A stretch of 19,276 nt of DNA, from NCBI GenBank assembly GCA_001780825.1, contig MFIX01000263.1, positions 311 through 19,586 of the forward strand, written 5' to 3'. The stretch is from Candidatus Glassbacteria bacterium RIFCSPLOWO2_12_FULL_58_11 (GTDB lineage: Bacteria > Gemmatimonadota > Glassbacteria > GWA2-58-10). The translations under genes and the position numbers were made by a program. Shown one piece after another: positions 1 through 6,778 of this stretch. The notes beneath the pieces are model-generated. The model had not been told where the DNA came from. It saw only the letters and a program-made list of their open reading frames with translations, and searched no databases. The number at the start of each line of letters is the position of its first letter. Positions within the stretch are counted from its first letter, which is position 1.

Positions 1-1
1 G

Positions 2-181
2 CAGACCCTTAACAAGGGCAGCGTCGAAGATGTGCGGCGCGAGGTCAAGCGCAACATAAAAATCCTCGGCCCGGGTGGAGGATTCATTATCGGCCCCGGA
101 CATACCTACATACAGATCGATGCTCCGCTGAAAAATATCCTGACCATGTACGAGACCGCTTTCAATGAGGGCGGATATTGA
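2..181 (+). CDS. UroD-superfamily protein, 3' end only
   Basis: The reading frame is open from base 2 to a TGA at 179-181, leaving about 59 C-terminal residues; the start lies outside the window. The fragment contains VRREVKRNIKILGPGGGFII followed by GPGHTYIQIDAPLKNILTMY. This matches the usual C-terminus of uroporphyrinogen decarboxylase/MtaA-type proteins, where a glycine-rich strand, a 'xPxH' turn and a final 'P.(E/K)NI..MyE' helix close the TIM barrel. In environmental genomes such paralogues are usually not haem-synthesis enzymes and are often annotated as putative corrinoid methyltransferases; the true substrate cannot be read from this fragment. It ends 37 bases before the RidA-family gene on the same strand, so it is probably the upstream member of that operon. 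Family assignment is fairly safe; function is unknown. Confidence 0.75.
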   Translation, partial: QTLNKGSVEDVRREVKRNIKILGPGGGFIIGPGHTYIQIDAPLKNILTMYETAFNEGGY

Positions 182-218
182 TCACCCGCCCCGCTGTCAT
201 TCCGCCTCGAGGTGAATC

Positions 219-683
219 ATGAATAAACATCTGCTCCTGCTCGCGCTGTCGCTATTTCTCCTGCTGGCCGCCGATTCGGTTTTTGACCGCACGGCCTCCG
301 CGCAGAACCCGACCGCCGCCGCTCTCCCCTTTTCGCCGATGGTAAAAGCCGGGAATTTAATCTTTGTCTCCGGGAATATCGGTATCGATCCGGCCACCGG
401 CCAATTAGCCGGGGATGATATCGCCGCGCAGACCACCCAGGTACTGAAAAATATCGAGACCATACTGAAAGCCGCCGGGTCCGGAATGAACGAGGTGGTC
501 AAGACCACGGTCTTTCTGAAGAACATCGAGGATTACGAGAAAATGAACGGGGTCTATGTCCGATTTTTCCCCGGACAAAAACCCGCCCGCTCGACCGTGC
601 AGGTAGCCGGACTGGTCCGGGGAGCGCTGGTCGAGATCGAGGCGATAGCTCTGCGGAGCGGATTCATGCCGGCTAAGCCCTAG
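219..683 (+). CDS. Exported RidA/YjgF/UK114-family protein
   Basis: The product has 154 residues. Residues 1-29 form a Sec signal peptide: MNKH, a long Leu/Ala core, then TASA before QN, with predicted cleavage after Ala28. The mature part is a single RidA domain. The family signature is intact near the C-terminus: PARSTVQVAGL at 122-132 with the substrate-carboxylate-binding arginine at 124, followed by VEIEAIA at 138-144. RidA proteins hydrolyse reactive enamines and imines, typically 2-aminoacrylate from PLP enzymes. An arginine-containing copy could be an imine deaminase, but export means that it acts in the periplasm rather than with cytosolic PLP enzymes. GAGGTGA lies just ahead of the ATG. 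The gene sits between a UroD-family gene and the UxaC-like gene (38-base gap), suggesting co-transcription. Fold assignment is certain; the substrate is unknown. Confidence 0.92.
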   Translation: MNKHLLLLALSLFLLLAADSVFDRTASAQNPTAAALPFSPMVKAGNLIFVSGNIGIDPATGQLAGDDIAAQTTQVLKNIETILKAAGSGMNEVVKTTVFLKNIEDYEKMNGVYVRFFPGQKPARSTVQVAGLVRGALVEIEAIALRSGFMPAKP

Positions 684-721
684 GCGGCCTGTCTCGGTAA
701 CTTTTCCAACTGGAGATCTTA

Positions 722-1975
722 ATGACTCATGCAGTTGAAAGCCGGAACATTCGCAACCTGGTCCGCAAAGTGGTTCAGGAATCCAGCGTGCTGGACATGC
801 ATACGCACATTTACCCACCCGCGTTCGGAAAGCTCCTGCTCTGGGGTGTGGATGAGCTGTTGACCTATCATTACCTGGCAGCCGAACTTTTCCGCTACGC
901 CGGCCTGCCGCCCGAAGAATTCTTTAGAATGGACAAGCCCTCCCAGGCCGAGCTGATCTGGCAGAAACTGTTTATCGAACACTCACCGCTCTCCGAGTCC
1001 AACCGTGGCGTGCTCACCGTGCTCCACAGCCTGGGACTGGACACCGGGAAGCGCGATCTCGAGGAGTGCCGGGCCTATTTCAGCGGCCTGAAGGCCTGGG
1101 AGTATGTGAACCGGGTATTCGAGCTGGCCAATGTGGAAGCGGTGGTGATGACCAACGACCCGTTCGATGAGGCCGAGCGCACGGTGTGGCTGGAGGGTAA
1201 AGGCCATACCGATCCGCGCTTCAAGACTGCCCTGCGGATCGACCCGCTGCTGATGGACTGGGAAGGCGCCGCCCGCCGTCTGGCCGGCTGGGGCTACAAG
1301 ACCTCCCCGGAGCTTAATGAAAAGACTTTCGCGGAAATCCGCCGCTTCCTGACCGACTGGATCGAGAAGATGCAGCCGCTGTACCTGGCGGTCTCGCTTC
1401 CGCCCTCTTTCCGCTACCCTGAGCCGGGCGCCCGCACCGCGGTGCTCGAAAACTGCATCCTGCCGGTTACCGCCCGGGCGGGCATTCCGTTCGCCATGAT
1501 GATCGGGGTCAACAAGCTGATCAACCCCAGGCTCGCCCTGGCCGGGGATGGCGTGGGCAAGTGCGACATGGGCGCGGTGGAGGCGCTGGCGAGAAATTTT
1601 CCAGACAACCGCTTCCTGGTCACATTTCTCAGCCGCGAAAATCAGCACGAGGCCTGTGTCATGACCCGCAAGTTCAGCAATGTAATGCTCTTCGGCTGCT
1701 GGTGGTTCATGAATAATCCGAGTATTATCCGGGAGATTACCGCCGAGCGGCTGGAGCTACTGGGCACGAGCTTTGTCCCACAGCATTCGGATGCCCGGGT
1801 CCTCGACCAGTTGATCTACAAGTGGAGCCATTCGCGGGAGCTGATCGCCGGGGTCCTGGGCGATAAATACGAGGACCTGCTGCGTACCGGCTGGCAAGTT
1901 TCCGAGGAGGAGGTAAGGCGGGATGTCAAAAACCTCCTCTCGGGCAATTTCAAGAGATTTGTGGGCTGGAAATAG
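722..1975 (+). CDS. Uronate isomerase (UxaC)-like amidohydrolase-superfamily protein
   Basis: The product has 417 residues, somewhat shorter than the roughly 470 of classical UxaC, and has no signal peptide. The metal-binding HTH motif lies at residues 27-29 (LDMHTHI), where UxaC has HCH. TNDPFDE at 144-150 corresponds to the 'T.DDP.D' segment of UxaC, GCWWF at 325-329 to its GWWF block, and SDAR at 356-359 to the catalytic 'TDSRS'. The C-terminal VKNLLSGNFKRF resembles UxaC's 'ICFNNAQRYF'. Classical UxaC interconverts glucuronate/fructuronate and galacturonate/tagaturonate. Here the RHEYFRR region is replaced by KWSHSREL, so the substrate may differ. GGAG lies 8 bases before the ATG. No other uronate-pathway gene (uxaA, uxaB, kdgK or kdgA type) is in the window. 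The gene converges with the deacetylase gene, with 18 bases between stops. Confidence 0.8.
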   Translation: MTHAVESRNIRNLVRKVVQESSVLDMHTHIYPPAFGKLLLWGVDELLTYHYLAAELFRYAGLPPEEFFRMDKPSQAELIWQKLFIEHSPLSESNRGVLTVLHSLGLDTGKRDLEECRAYFSGLKAWEYVNRVFELANVEAVVMTNDPFDEAERTVWLEGKGHTDPRFKTALRIDPLLMDWEGAARRLAGWGYKTSPELNEKTFAEIRRFLTDWIEKMQPLYLAVSLPPSFRYPEPGARTAVLENCILPVTARAGIPFAMMIGVNKLINPRLALAGDGVGKCDMGAVEALARNFPDNRFLVTFLSRENQHEACVMTRKFSNVMLFGCWWFMNNPSIIREITAERLELLGTSFVPQHSDARVLDQLIYKWSHSRELIAGVLGDKYEDLLRTGWQVSEEEVRRDVKNLLSGNFKRFVGWK

Positions 1976-1993
1976 CGGGACAGGGCAGTATTG

Positions 1994-2848
1994 TCAGCGG
2001 AAGCATTCCACCTGGAACGCCTCGGCATAGGGGCATTCCTCTTTCCAGGGCTCCAGGACCCGGGCCTGGAGGCTTTGCTGGATTTCGCGGTTGGTGCGCA
2101 GTATCCGCTCATCGAACCCGTAGCCGCGCTCCTCGAGGTTGCGTTCATGTTGCGAGCGGTGGGCCCGCAGGAGCGAGGCTTTCCAGCGGGCCGCCTCGCC
2201 CTCGAACGGTACCACGAGCTGTTCGGTGATATTGATCGTCTTGGGGTCCCGGTTGTAAAGCCCTAGGATCGGCCGCTTGCGCCTCTTGGCCAGGTTGAAG
2301 GCGCATTCGCGGAAATAACGATACACCAGGACGTGGGCGATATTCGTATCCTCGCCGTACGGCATGACCGCGATATCTGGGTCCGCCGCGGCCAGGGCCT
2401 GCTCGATGATTTGCCGGTTGCGCTCCGACTCGATAAGGTTTCCCCGCTCCCCCTCCTCGACAGTCAAGAACTCCAGCCTGTCCCCCACGAAACCGGCCAT
2501 GCGGGCGCTCTCCAGCTGCTCCTCTCTTCTCAGTTTTGCCTTGCAGGCCTCCAGATCTCCCCCGGTCGGCTCGCCATTTTCGATCGCATACTTGAGCGCA
2601 TAGCCGCCGGTGACTCCGCCATAGGAAGAGCTCACGATCATATAGCTGACGCGACAACCGGCATTGGCCAGAATTCTCAGGGTAACCGCAATCGAATCCG
2701 GGTCGTCCGGGTGCGGAGCCAGAGCCAGGACGGTCGCATCCTCGGGCGGCTCGATCCATCTCCGGCCGGAGGGCTTATCGCCCATGAATACCAGCTCCCC
2801 GCGCCAGACCGCATCTTTCAATATCTCGGAAAAGGTGATGAAGTCCAT
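1994..2848 (-). CDS. PIG-L/LmbE-family deacetylase
   Basis: The product has 284 residues and is predicted cytosolic. After a 38-residue N-terminal extension comes VLALAPHPDDPDSIAVTLR (40-58). This contains the HPDD zinc motif (His46, Asp49), but the usual following Glu is replaced by Pro-Asp. RREEQLESARMAGF (107-120) is the typical helix after the first strand, and DTNIAHVLVYRYF (167-179) supplies the third zinc ligand candidate, His172, in place of canonical HPDH. Family members remove N-acetyl groups from GlcNAc-type conjugates (GlcNAc-PI, mycothiol and bacillithiol precursors, chitooligosaccharides). AGAGG lies about 13 bases before the ATG, a rather long spacing. The gene follows the UroD-family gene at 2910 on the same strand with a 61-base gap, so both are probably one transcript. 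The substrate cannot be assigned. Confidence 0.82.
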   Translation of the reverse strand: MDFITFSEILKDAVWRGELVFMGDKPSGRRWIEPPEDATVLALAPHPDDPDSIAVTLRILANAGCRVSYMIVSSSYGGVTGGYALKYAIENGEPTGGDLEACKAKLRREEQLESARMAGFVGDRLEFLTVEEGERGNLIESERNRQIIEQALAAADPDIAVMPYGEDTNIAHVLVYRYFRECAFNLAKRRKRPILGLYNRDPKTINITEQLVVPFEGEAARWKASLLRAHRSQHERNLEERGYGFDERILRTNREIQQSLQARVLEPWKEECPYAEAFQVECFR

Positions 2849-2909
2849 TTGCCGTATTAATCCTCTAATCTTATATTTTCAGGTACAAAGCCTGAGATCA
2901 GTACAGCAA

Positions 2910-4085
2910 TTATATACAAAATCTAGCCGCCTCGTCGAGCATCGCCAGGTAGTTTTCCGGAGGCGTCTCGGGCATGATCGCATTCGAGGAGCCGAATACG
3001 TGGCCCAGCCCGCCGGTTTCCTCCAGGTTCTCCCGCACCACACCGCGCACCTCCTCCGCGGTGCCGAAAATCAGCGCTCCGCCGCAGTCCAGATTGCCGA
3101 ACAGGGTGAGGTCCGGAAAACTCTCGCGCAGTTGTTTCAGGCGCATACCCGCGCCGTAATCGATCTCCCCGTAGGCGTGCACGCCGGACTCCCCGAACAG
3201 CATTCCGGCCACCGGCCAGGTGACTCCATCGGTGCGGAAAACATAACGGATGCCGACCTGGTTGCATTTATCGACCAGCTTTTTCAGCCGCGGCAGGAAC
3301 AGCCGCTCGAAGGTGGAGGGGCTGAACACCGGGCCGGTCTTGGTGCAGAAATCCCCGCCGGCCAGGGCGATATCAATTCCTATTTCCGCAGCCAGGGCCA
3401 GGTCCTCGAGCCCCTGAGCTGTCTGGTGGTCCAGGTCCTCTTCCACCAGCTCCGGTGCCAGCTCGAGCGCCATCAGCCAGGCCGGTTCCCACATCGGAAT
3501 TCCCAGGTAGCCGACCGTGGCGCAGACCGCCAGGTCCTCTCCCAATTGAGCCCTGAACCGCTTCTGGACATCCATCCGCGCCGGATTCGTGTCCGGACCC
3601 GTCCAGCGGCGGGACTCGCGCTCCAGCCAGGCGATCAGCCGCTCCACATTCCCGCCGGAGAGCCAGGTGTCCGCGGCATGCCAATTACAGGTCCGCGGGT
3701 CATAACGGTATATTTCCCACGGCTCCCCGCCATTATCATTTCCGAACAAGTAGGTATATTCGTCGAGCTTGCGGCTGGCGGTCCGGCTGTCGCGCCAGGG
3801 CAGACGGGCCATGTCATAATCCAGCGCCCGGTAAAAAGAAACCACATCGCCCAGCAATCGTTCTTCGAACTCCGCGCCGGCCGCCGGGGATTTAAATCTT
3901 GCCTCGACCTCCCGGAAACGCAGGGTGCCGCCGCCCACCAGCACCTCCCGGCCCATCACCGCGCCGGCCACTTCGATGCAGATCGTCTGATCGAAACGCG
4001 GCACCCGGTCCGGCCGGGTCTTCTCGAATGCGGCCAGAACCCTTTGCCGGCCGGTCCAGCGATTGCCTGTATCCTTTGCGCTCAT
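2910..4085 (-). CDS. UroD-superfamily protein (uroporphyrinogen decarboxylase/MtaA-like)
   Basis: The product has 391 residues, close to the 340-400 usual for UroD-like TIM-barrel proteins. The N-terminus has GRQRVLAAFEKTRPDRVPRF, the standard 'R..aal..ekPDRvP' opening. The C-terminal half has the VFRTDGVTW segment, then TLFGNLDCGG followed by FGTAEEVRGVVRENLEETGG and the closing NAIMPETPPENYLAMLDEA, all typical of the superfamily. Genuine HemE is unlikely, because the gene sits with catabolic enzymes and a second paralogue occurs at base 1; MtaA/MtbA-type methyltransfer or an unknown lyase/decarboxylase role is more plausible. GAGGAG directly abuts the ATG at 4083-4085, an unusually short spacing, but an in-frame TAG lies only seven codons upstream so no better start exists. 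The deacetylase follows downstream. Confidence 0.85.
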   Translation of the reverse strand: MSAKDTGNRWTGRQRVLAAFEKTRPDRVPRFDQTICIEVAGAVMGREVLVGGGTLRFREVEARFKSPAAGAEFEERLLGDVVSFYRALDYDMARLPWRDSRTASRKLDEYTYLFGNDNGGEPWEIYRYDPRTCNWHAADTWLSGGNVERLIAWLERESRRWTGPDTNPARMDVQKRFRAQLGEDLAVCATVGYLGIPMWEPAWLMALELAPELVEEDLDHQTAQGLEDLALAAEIGIDIALAGGDFCTKTGPVFSPSTFERLFLPRLKKLVDKCNQVGIRYVFRTDGVTWPVAGMLFGESGVHAYGEIDYGAGMRLKQLRESFPDLTLFGNLDCGGALIFGTAEEVRGVVRENLEETGGLGHVFGSSNAIMPETPPENYLAMLDEAARFCI

Positions 4086-4263
4086 CTCCTCTTTTCCAGG
4101 CTAAACCACGGACCAGTCCGGGAAAGCCGATAAATAAGCTGGAAATTTATCCGGTTGCTTATAAAATTAAAATGGAGGCTGTCCGTTGTCTATGATACCC
4201 GGTTTATTCCAGAAATGAGACCGCCCAGCATGCCGAGGCGATAAATTCGAGGTAGAATTAAAT

Positions 4264-4509
4264 ATGAAATGGATAGACAATCGAAGGCACCTGAATCCAC
4301 TTCTGCCCAAGGCCTACCGCCGCTGGCCCTTGCTCTCCGGCATATCCGCCGGACTGTGGCTCCTGGTCCTGGTCTATCTCGTCCGGATGATTCTCAGCTT
4401 GATCAGAGGAGACCAGTCAACCGCCTTTTACAGCCTGCTCTGGAGCCTGGTCTGCCTGATCCTCTGGACCCTGCTGTTTCAATGGGCCAGGCACAAACCC
4501 GTCGATTGA
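4264..4509 (+). CDS. Small two-helix membrane protein, unknown function
   Basis: The product has 81 residues. The N-terminus is basic (NRRH, KAYRRW), followed by two hydrophobic helices at about 22-47 and 55-74 separated by the short polar loop RGDQSTAF, and a basic tail (ARHKPVD). The pattern predicts a hairpin inner-membrane protein with both ends in the cytoplasm. GAGGT lies 10 bases before the ATG. The gene is divergent from the UroD-family gene (178-base gap) and converges with the esterase gene (9 bases between stops), so it is transcribed alone. I do not recognise a family. Supporting it as a real gene are the ribosome-binding site, the amphipathic organisation and the tight fit between neighbours; the ORF is short and its conservation is unknown. 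Confidence 0.6.
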   Translation: MKWIDNRRHLNPLLPKAYRRWPLLSGISAGLWLLVLVYLVRMILSLIRGDQSTAFYSLLWSLVCLILWTLLFQWARHKPVD

Positions 4510-4518
4510 GACCCCGCC

Positions 4519-6549
4519 TCACCGGCCAACTGTCAGCGTAAAACGGTGCAGTTGGTTGCGGTGAAACTGGAACGCCTGTAGCAACAATTCCTTCCCGAAG
4601 CGATAATCCGGCTTCCAGGCGAAACTGTAGCTTTCGTTCTCCAGCACCAGCTCGATCCGATGCCCGGGAGGGCAGTCAGGCGCTATTTGAAAACTGCTGG
4701 AATGGTTCAGGGAGCTGGTCCATTCCAGCCCCTTCGGATCGGCTATATCCGCGGTTATGGTCATGTACGGGTCATCCGTATAAACCTTGGTGCGATGCCA
4801 GGAATACTTGTCGAAAGGATCGAGTCCCTGGGGGGTGCGAACCCAGAGGGTCAGCTCCTCCCCGGGCGCGGCTGCGCCATCGCCATTGCCCTTGCCCTCT
4901 GTTACTGTGCGCTGACGGATAAATCCGCCGCCCTGGTTGCCCTTCTGGCGGAAGACCGGCAGGCTCACGCTGCGGCCGTCCAGGATTTGCAGCGAATCCG
5001 GCTCGGCCAGCGGAGTAGGCAGAACATCTACATCGAAATACTCCTGGTGGCCGTGCCAGTCGATATAAGTGACATTCAGTTCGAGCCGGCAGTGCTGGAA
5101 GTCGCCCTCTCCCGAAACAAAGCGCTCGGTGAACCTATCGCTCAGGTCGATCACCTCTCCCGGTTTCAAGGAGTCGATATGCACCGGCGAGCCGCCGATT
5201 TCAACGGTTGGATAGCGGCTGCTCAAATCGATGGTGATATTTCGCGCCACCGCATCACAACTGTTCAGGAACTTGAGCGGCAGGTGGACCTCCGCATCCG
5301 GCATGATTACCGGGACTCCCCGGCGGTCGATCTGAAGCAGCACGGGAGGACGCGCCTCTTTGCCGTTCAGCACTGAAACATCATGGCCCAGCCCATCCAG
5401 AAGGAAAGTGAGCCGGCCCTCAGGCGAGGAGGTAAGAGAGTAATAGCTTACCTTGCCTGTGGCCTGGCTGTAATCCATGATCCGGCAAGTCTTGCGGCTG
5501 CCGTACCAGCCTGGCGTAGTTATCCGCAGGGTCTGGCCCTCGACCGCCGGCCCATCCGGCGCGTACCGGCGCGTATAAACTCGGAAATAGCCCATCTGCA
5601 CGTTGCGCAAACAGACAAACCCCGCCTTTTTGTTCTCCACGCTGATATCATAGCCCCAGATATTGAAACGGTCGAACGGGTTGTCGTGGTCGAAACTGAC
5701 CGGATAATCGTTGAGCTCCTTGCTTTCGAACGCCCGCAGATGAAAATCGAATGTCTCGGCCAGGCCGGTTACCCAGTGACGGTGGTACTCCTCCCGGCGG
5801 AATTCGAAATCCACCTCCGGCGTGCGGGAATAGAGTTCCTGGAGCTCCTCATGGTACTGGCTGATATAGTCTCCAGAGGCCCGGATCAGCCGCACTTTGG
5901 ACTGGCCGTGGTTGCGCACGAAATTTTTCAGCAGGTAGTGGACATCGGCTCCGGGAGGCCCGACATTGAACTCGTGGCCCGGGTTATAGGCCGAGGCGCT
6001 GCCCACAAGCTGCGGGAAGCGGCCGCTCAGGTAGAGCGACATGAAACCGCCCATGCTCAGGCCGCAGGTGGCCCGGTGCTGACGGTCGGCGATAGTACGG
6101 TAGACGCTGTCGATATGGGTCACCAGCTCCTGGAAATAGCGGCCGAAATCCATTCTCCCGGAGTCCGCTCCGGCAGCGGGGCCGCCCTGGATATCATAGG
6201 GGCTCCCGTTGTAGAAATTGGAGTAGCTCTTCTCCACATAGCCATCCCAGCGCACCACGATCACGTTGTGGGATTTGACGTAGTCGATCATCGCCGGCAG
6301 GCTCACCTGCTGGCCCTCTCCGTAAGGCTCTCCCATATAGCGCGAGCTGTGGCCGTGGAAATAATAAATCACCGGGTAGTACTTGCCGCTCGTTGCATAG
6401 TCCGGGGGCAGCAGGATCCGGTAGTGCCGCCACTCACCGAACGTGGCGCTGTAGTGCGTGTGGTCGTAGAAATCGCTGGTTGCGGGATAAAGCTGCATTG
6501 TGCAAACTGCCAGAAGAATTACAGTAAGAATTATCTTTTGATTATGCAT
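4519..6549 (-). CDS. Secreted esterase (Esterase D/PF00756-like) with long beta-rich C-terminus
   Basis: I place the start at ATG 6549-6547 (676 residues) because AGGGGA lies about 7 bases upstream and the protein then begins with a signal peptide, MHNQKIILTVILLAVCTMQL; the in-frame start 30 bases earlier would bury it. Residues about 35-280 form an alpha/beta-hydrolase domain: YYPVIYYFHGHSS (oxyanion region), the nucleophile elbow GLSMGG with Ser165, Asp227 in ASGDYIS and His256/His258 in EYHRHWV as the probable triad. The remaining roughly 390 residues are beta-rich and contain GNGDGAAAPGEELTLWV, a pattern seen in calcium-binding Ig-like modules of secreted proteins. Such enzymes cleave acyl or feruloyl groups from polysaccharides or act on small esters. 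Periplasmic or extracellular location is expected. The gene is divergent from the A+T-rich glycosyltransferase gene. Confidence 0.85.
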   Translation of the reverse strand: MHNQKIILTVILLAVCTMQLYPATSDFYDHTHYSATFGEWRHYRILLPPDYATSGKYYPVIYYFHGHSSRYMGEPYGEGQQVSLPAMIDYVKSHNVIVVRWDGYVEKSYSNFYNGSPYDIQGGPAAGADSGRMDFGRYFQELVTHIDSVYRTIADRQHRATCGLSMGGFMSLYLSGRFPQLVGSASAYNPGHEFNVGPPGADVHYLLKNFVRNHGQSKVRLIRASGDYISQYHEELQELYSRTPEVDFEFRREEYHRHWVTGLAETFDFHLRAFESKELNDYPVSFDHDNPFDRFNIWGYDISVENKKAGFVCLRNVQMGYFRVYTRRYAPDGPAVEGQTLRITTPGWYGSRKTCRIMDYSQATGKVSYYSLTSSPEGRLTFLLDGLGHDVSVLNGKEARPPVLLQIDRRGVPVIMPDAEVHLPLKFLNSCDAVARNITIDLSSRYPTVEIGGSPVHIDSLKPGEVIDLSDRFTERFVSGEGDFQHCRLELNVTYIDWHGHQEYFDVDVLPTPLAEPDSLQILDGRSVSLPVFRQKGNQGGGFIRQRTVTEGKGNGDGAAAPGEELTLWVRTPQGLDPFDKYSWHRTKVYTDDPYMTITADIADPKGLEWTSSLNHSSSFQIAPDCPPGHRIELVLENESYSFAWKPDYRFGKELLLQAFQFHRNQLHRFTLTVGR

Positions 6550-6706
6550 CGGCAGTCCCCTGCTGATATTTAACACCAAATGCTTTTAATTTTTCGAAGG
6601 ATAAGCTAATCTATGCAGCCACTTCAATCAATCTCTTTTATCCCGATCATCTCCGCCGGTCGCGCATTGGGAAATGTTATATCAGCGGAACTATTTGGCA
6701 TGCAAC

Positions 6707-6747
6707 TTGACACAAAATCTTGACCGCCGTAGTTTTTAGTTTATTCA
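6707..6747 (+). promoter_or_regulatory. Candidate sigma-70-type promoter region for the 6779 gene
   Basis: A perfect TTGACA at 6707-6712 is followed 17 bases later by TAGTTT (6730-6735). A second box, TTGACC at 6720-6725, has TATTCA 16 bases later (6742-6747). Neither -10 element is good, but both pairings point at the gene starting at 6779 and lie in the only upstream spacer. Which of the two is used, if either, cannot be decided by eye. Confidence 0.3.
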
Positions 6748-6755
6748 CGTTTCAG

Positions 6756-6774
6756 TCACCCCTAAAGGGAGTGA
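6756..6774 (+). promoter_or_regulatory. Imperfect hairpin covering the ribosome-binding site of the 6779 gene
   Basis: TCACCCCTAAAGGGAGTGA folds as a TCAC/GTGA plus CCC/GGG stem with a TAAA loop and one mismatch. The GGGAG in its 3' arm is the Shine-Dalgarno sequence of the glycosyltransferase gene, whose ATG lies 8 bases on. The stem is short, so regulation is only a possibility. Confidence 0.3.
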
Positions 6775-6778
6775 AAGT

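Noticed and set aside
2664..4133. 489-codon open frame on the + strand opposite the UroD-family gene
   Set aside because: The - strand gene has full family motifs. The + strand translation is low-complexity, with no domain, and would run through two real genes in antisense.
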